A DNA stretch of 8,658 nt from an uncultured bacterium (GTDB lineage Bacteria; Bacillota_A; Clostridia; Oscillospirales; Oscillospiraceae), in NCBI GenBank assembly GCA_945917385.1, contig CAMEHJ010000033.1, forward strand, positions 1-8,658, in the 5' to 3' direction. Shown here piece by piece: positions 6,566 to 8,658 of the stretch; the stretch's first letter is position 1, and every line of letters starts with the position of its first letter. The translations under genes and the position numbers were made by a program. The notes under the pieces are model-generated. The model was not told the DNA's origin, searched no databases, and saw only the letters and a list, made by a program, of their open reading frames with translations.

Positions 6566-7070
6566 TCCGATGTCAAAGACAAAAAGGCTTTGCTTTATGG
6601 CGGTGCTCACGGCGATCGCGCTGACCTTGTATGTCATTGAAGCTCAGCTCCCGCCGCCAGTACCCATTCCGGGGGTGAAATACGGGCTTTCAAACATTAT
6701 TACGCTCTCGGCGATGCTGCTGCTCGGCAGGAGAGAGGCGGGCGCAATACTGCTTGCGAGGATTCTGCTCGGCACGATGTTCACGGGCGGCGCCGCGGCG
6801 CTTATGTACAGTCTCGCGGGCGGCGTTTTAGCGTATGCCGTGATGTGCGTGATGACGGCGGTTCTGGACGAGAAGCTTCTGTGGGTCGTGGGCGCACTCG
6901 GCGGCGTTGCGCACAACGCGGGGCAGCTTATCGTTTGCGTGCTTATCGTCAAAACACCGGGGGTATTCGCTTATGCGCCGGTACTCGCGGTGTCGGGCAT
7001 CGTCTGCGGGGTGTTCACAGGCATCGCCGCGAGACAGCTTTTCCGCGCACTGAGAAAATATAAATCGTAA
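6558..7070 (+). CDS. Gx transporter / heptaprenyl diphosphate synthase component I family protein
   Basis: A 170-residue hydrophobic protein with about five or six membrane helices and a basic C-terminal tail (RALRKYKS). The hallmark is the loop PVPIPGVKYGLSNIITL (about 34-50), typical of the Hpre_diP_synt_I (Gx transporter) family, whose fold is close to ECF-type S components. Members are annotated either as the small subunit of heptaprenyl diphosphate synthase or as transporters of an unknown substrate. No polyprenyl synthase large subunit lies in the window, so the enzymatic reading is not supported here. ATG 6558 lies eight bases after a GAGGGGGG ribosome binding site located inside the end of the NusG domain II gene, so the two are likely translationally coupled. 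ATG 6570 is an alternative with poorer spacing. The pairing suggests a shared membrane function with the upstream protein. Confidence 0.88.
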   Translation: MRSPMSKTKRLCFMAVLTAIALTLYVIEAQLPPPVPIPGVKYGLSNIITLSAMLLLGRREAGAILLARILLGTMFTGGAAALMYSLAGGVLAYAVMCVMTAVLDEKLLWVVGALGGVAHNAGQLIVCVLIVKTPGVFAYAPVLAVSGIVCGVFTGIAARQLFRALRKYKS

Positions 7071-7084
7071 ATACGGTCATAATG

Positions 7085-7090
7085 TATAAT
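7085..7090 (+). promoter_or_regulatory. Possible -10 box upstream of the Mrp gene
   Basis: A perfect TATAAT lies 33 bases before the Mrp ATG and would give a leader of about 26 bases. No convincing -35 box is found 15 to 19 bases upstream, where the end of the Gx transporter gene lies. No terminator separates the two genes, so read-through from the upstream promoter is equally possible. Confidence 0.4.
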
Positions 7091-7122
7091 ACAAAGTGAC
7101 TTTTTATAGAAAGGTAATTAAA

Positions 7123-7947
7123 ATGAGCGAATGTACACATGATTGTTCCACCTGCGGGCAGAGCTGCTCCGAAAGAAAAGAAGAGAGCCTGCTCAAGAAC
7201 CTCAATCCCAAGTCCAGCGTTAAAAAGGTCATCGCCGTTGTCAGCGGCAAGGGCGGCGTTGGCAAATCCCTCGTCACAAGCCTGATGGCCTCCGAGATGC
7301 AGCGCCGCGGCTACAACTGCGCCGTGCTTGACGCGGATATCACCGGCCCCTCCATCCCCAAATCATTCGGCATCACCCGGCACGCCTACGGTACCGAGGA
7401 ATATCTTCTGCCCGTCACCACACGCACCGGCCTTCAGGTGATGAGCATCAACCTCATCCTTGAAAACGAGACGGAGCCTGTTGTCTGGCGCGGCCCCGTT
7501 ATCGCGGGCGCCGTAACGCAGTTCTGGACGGACGTTCTGTGGCAGGACGTTGACTATATGTTCGTGGATATGCCTCCCGGAACGGGCGACGTGCCGCTGA
7601 CCGTGTTCCAGTCCCTGCCCGTTGACGGCATCATCATCGTGACAAGCCCTCAGGAGCTTGTCGGAATGATTGTGGCAAAGGCCGTCAATATGGCAAATCT
7701 TATGAATAAGCCCGTCCTCGGAATTGTAGAGAATATGTCCTACTTCAAGTGCCCCGACTGCGGTAAGGAGCACGCCATCTTCGGTGAGAGCAAGGTAGAG
7801 AGCGTGGCAAAGGAATTCAACATCCCTGTGTTTGCAAAGCTGCCCATGGACCCGGCTGTCGCGGCAATGGTAGACGCTGGCGAGGTGGAGAGCGTCAGCG
7901 GAGAGCATATTGCAAAGCTCGCCGATTATATAGAAAAGGAGTGCTGA
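7123..7947 (+). CDS. Mrp/NBP35 family P-loop ATPase (iron-sulfur carrier)
   Basis: A 274-residue cytoplasmic ATPase of the Mrp/NBP35 (ApbC) family, whose members bind and transfer Fe-S clusters to apoproteins. The deviant Walker A GKGGVGKS (42-49) is present, then DADITGPS (70-77), the switch motif VDMPPGTGD (148-156) and TSPQELV. The CxxC pair Cys210-Pro-Asp-Cys213, which holds a 4Fe-4S cluster between two subunits in the family, is intact. The N-terminus adds four more cysteines (Cys4, Cys8, Cys11, Cys15; CX3CX2CX3C), a small cluster-binding-type motif found in many clostridial Mrp proteins but spaced differently from eukaryotic Nbp35. The DUF59 domain of longer Mrp proteins is absent. ATG 7123 is chosen because AAAGG lies eight bases upstream; an in-frame GTG at 7096 has no such site. 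The NifX-like gene follows after three bases. Confidence 0.95.
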   Translation: MSECTHDCSTCGQSCSERKEESLLKNLNPKSSVKKVIAVVSGKGGVGKSLVTSLMASEMQRRGYNCAVLDADITGPSIPKSFGITRHAYGTEEYLLPVTTRTGLQVMSINLILENETEPVVWRGPVIAGAVTQFWTDVLWQDVDYMFVDMPPGTGDVPLTVFQSLPVDGIIIVTSPQELVGMIVAKAVNMANLMNKPVLGIVENMSYFKCPDCGKEHAIFGESKVESVAKEFNIPVFAKLPMDPAVAAMVDAGEVESVSGEHIAKLADYIEKEC

Positions 7948-7950
7948 AAC

Positions 7951-8370
7951 ATGAAAATTGCCGTAGCATACAATAACGGAGAGATCAACGAGCATTTCGG
8001 TCACTGCGAATATTTCGCGGTGTACGATTACTACGGAACCTATACCAACGAGGTAAATAAGACGATTATCGACGCGAGAGACAAAAGCGGCCACACCGAT
8101 ATGGCAAACCTGATGAAGGACAATAGCATCGACGCGGTTATCGTAGGCAGAATGGGTGATGAAGCAAGAGCCATGCTTCTCAGCTACGGCATCGTGCCCG
8201 TCGCGGGCTACTGCGGCAACGCCGACGATGCGGCGGAGCTGCTTGTCACGGGTCAGCTTCCCATGCCCGGAGAGGGCGGCTGCGGAGGCGGCTGCGGAGG
8301 CTGCGGCGGCGGATGCCACTCCGACGGAGACGAGGGCGAATGTGGCTGCGGCTGTGGCTGCGGTCACTGA
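7951..8370 (+). CDS. NifX/NifB-like cofactor-binding protein with Cys/Gly-rich tail
   Basis: A 139-residue protein. Residues 1 to about 103 form a dinitrogenase iron-molybdenum cofactor (NifX/NifB/NafY-type) domain, with MKIAVAYNNGEINEHFGHCEYF carrying the conserved HFGHC (15-19) and a Rossmann-like end (IDAVIVGRMGDEA...LLSYGIVPVAG). Residues 108-139 are an unusual tail of Gly, eight Cys (111, 115, 118, 122, 131, 133, 135, 137), two His (123, 139) and an acidic patch (DGDEGE). The domain family binds Fe-S or Fe-Mo type cofactors or precursors. No nitrogenase genes are present, and such stand-alone proteins are common in anaerobes without nitrogen fixation. ATG 7951 lies nine bases after an AAAGGAG site inside the end of the Mrp gene, so the two are co-translated. 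A joint role in carrying Fe-S clusters or metals is likely but inferred. A strong terminator follows 13 bases after the stop. Confidence 0.93.
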   Translation: MKIAVAYNNGEINEHFGHCEYFAVYDYYGTYTNEVNKTIIDARDKSGHTDMANLMKDNSIDAVIVGRMGDEARAMLLSYGIVPVAGYCGNADDAAELLVTGQLPMPGEGGCGGGCGGCGGGCHSDGDEGECGCGCGCGH

Positions 8371-8383
8371 TACAAAGATAACG

Positions 8384-8414
8384 AAAAACGGTGCTCATTA
8401 CGAGCACCGTTTTT
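8384..8414 (+). terminator. Rho-independent terminator after the NifX-like gene
   Basis: Two 13-base arms (8384-8396 and 8402-8414) pair perfectly around a 5-base loop (ATTAC). The core ACGGTGCTC/GAGCACCGT is flanked by A5 on the left and T5 on the right, so the element could also stop leftward transcription. It ends the plus-strand unit. Confidence 0.95.
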
Positions 8415-8499
8415 GACTGCAAAATACTCTTTTCCCCCTTGCTTCTCTCCGATGGAGGAAAGGAAATTCGCAAACGCACATTTTTTCTGCATCCCCGGA
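8415..8499. other. Intergenic stretch without a recognised gene
   Basis: No supportable gene, ribosome binding site plus start, or stable hairpin is seen here. Short frames that cross it run into the terminator or the repeat and show no protein-like pattern. Together with the repeats to its right it makes the gene-free end of the window. Confidence 0.6.
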
Positions 8500-8552
8500 G
8501 CCTCTCCTGTGTAAGGGGAGGTGGGTCGCCGCCAGGCGACTCGGAGGGGTTG
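8500..8552 (+). repeat. Stem-loop intergenic repeat, copy A
   Basis: Two adjacent hairpins. Hairpin 1 pairs 8501-8507 with 8515-8521 (seven pairs, one G-T) around the loop TGTGTAA. Hairpin 2 pairs GTCGCC (8525-8530) with GGCGAC (8535-8540) around GCCA. The unit ends in GGAGGGGTTG. It has the same plan as copy B but in the opposite orientation. The pattern resembles a dispersed palindromic repeat often seen between genes in gut Clostridia (recalled, not searched). Confidence 0.7.
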
Positions 8553-8600
8553 CAGCATAGAAATGTTAATTGTTATGGGAAAGTGTGCAACTTTTTTCGC

Positions 8601-8655
8601 ACAATCCCTCAGTCTCGGCTCTAAGCCGAGACAGCTCCCTTTACACAAGGGAGCC
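8601..8655 (-). repeat. Stem-loop intergenic repeat, copy B (inverted)
   Basis: Starts with ACAATCCCTCAG, the complement-strand counterpart of the GGAGGGGTTG end of copy A. A 9-base perfect stem (8612-8620 with 8624-8632, loop CTA) follows, then a 7-base perfect stem GCTCCCT/AGGGAGC (8634-8640 with 8648-8654) around TTACACA, the complement of the copy A loop. The second-stem sequence differs between the copies while pairing is kept, as expected for a dispersed structural repeat. The element may continue past the window edge. Confidence 0.7.
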
Positions 8656-8658
8656 ATG

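Noticed and set aside
7076..7105. Possible terminator (GTCA...TGAC then T5) before the Mrp gene
   Set aside because: Only a four-base stem with a 17-base loop, so it is not a stable hairpin.
7363..8367. 334-codon minus-strand frame opposite the Mrp and NifX-like genes
   Set aside because: It is antisense to two clear protein families, begins in an Ala/Ser run complementary to the Cys/Gly tail codons, and has no family features.
7951..8370. Evidence for nitrogen fixation
   Set aside because: The NifX-type domain occurs widely in anaerobes without nitrogenase, and no nifHDK, nifE or nifN gene is present in the window.
8364..8657. 97-codon minus-strand frame and overlapping short frames at the right edge
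   Set aside because: They are formed from the terminator and stem-loop repeats and have no ribosome binding site or protein-like composition.

Overview
The window looks like chromosomal DNA of a GC-rich, low-copy-repeat-bearing Gram-positive anaerobe of the class Clostridia, most likely a gut Oscillospirales/Ruminococcaceae-type organism. This is an inference. It rests on the gene content (FHA-fused FtsW/RodA protein, NusG domain II protein with a Gx transporter, Mrp ATPase with a NifX-like protein), on GGAGG-type ribosome binding sites, and on a stem-loop repeat with GTGTAA/TTACAC loops at the right edge that resembles repeats common in such genomes. No phage, plasmid, CRISPR, tRNA or rRNA signal was seen.

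Left two thirds (1-6067, minus strand): one tight five-gene operon, read from right to left. It starts at an extended -10 promoter (6096-6125). Gene 1 is a membrane SEDS (FtsW/RodA) glycan polymerase with an N-terminal FHA phosphothreonine-binding domain. Gene 2 is its probable partner, a small class B penicillin-binding transpeptidase. Gene 3 is an ABC-F ATPase, gene 4 a DUF218 (YdcF/SanA/ElyC-like) envelope protein, and gene 5 a polytopic membrane protein (DUF6056-like) cut by the window edge. Junctions are an ATGA overlap, a 12-base gap, a TTGA overlap and a 22-base gap, so translational coupling is likely. The SEDS-PBP pair is a peptidoglycan synthase module, and the FHA domain suggests control by a Ser/Thr kinase encoded elsewhere.

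Middle (6068-6205): a divergent promoter region. The rightward promoter is placed so that its transcript would begin at or next to the start codon of the NusG domain II gene. A 6+6 inverted repeat lies between the two promoters.

Right third (6206-8370, plus strand): a two-gene unit (NusG domain II protein overlapping a Gx-transporter/heptaprenyl diphosphate synthase component I protein), then a second two-gene unit (Mrp/NBP35 ATPase and a NifX/NifB-like protein with a Cys/Gly-rich tail), probably concerned with iron-sulfur or metal cofactor handling. A strong bidirectional-looking terminator (8384-8414) closes it. The last 160 bases hold two oppositely oriented copies of a stem-loop repeat and no gene.

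Nothing here is a clearly unknown system. The most interesting items are the FHA-SEDS/PBP operon with its unusual leader and uncertain start, the predicted leaderless transcript, the cysteine-rich NifX tail and the inverted pair of repeats.
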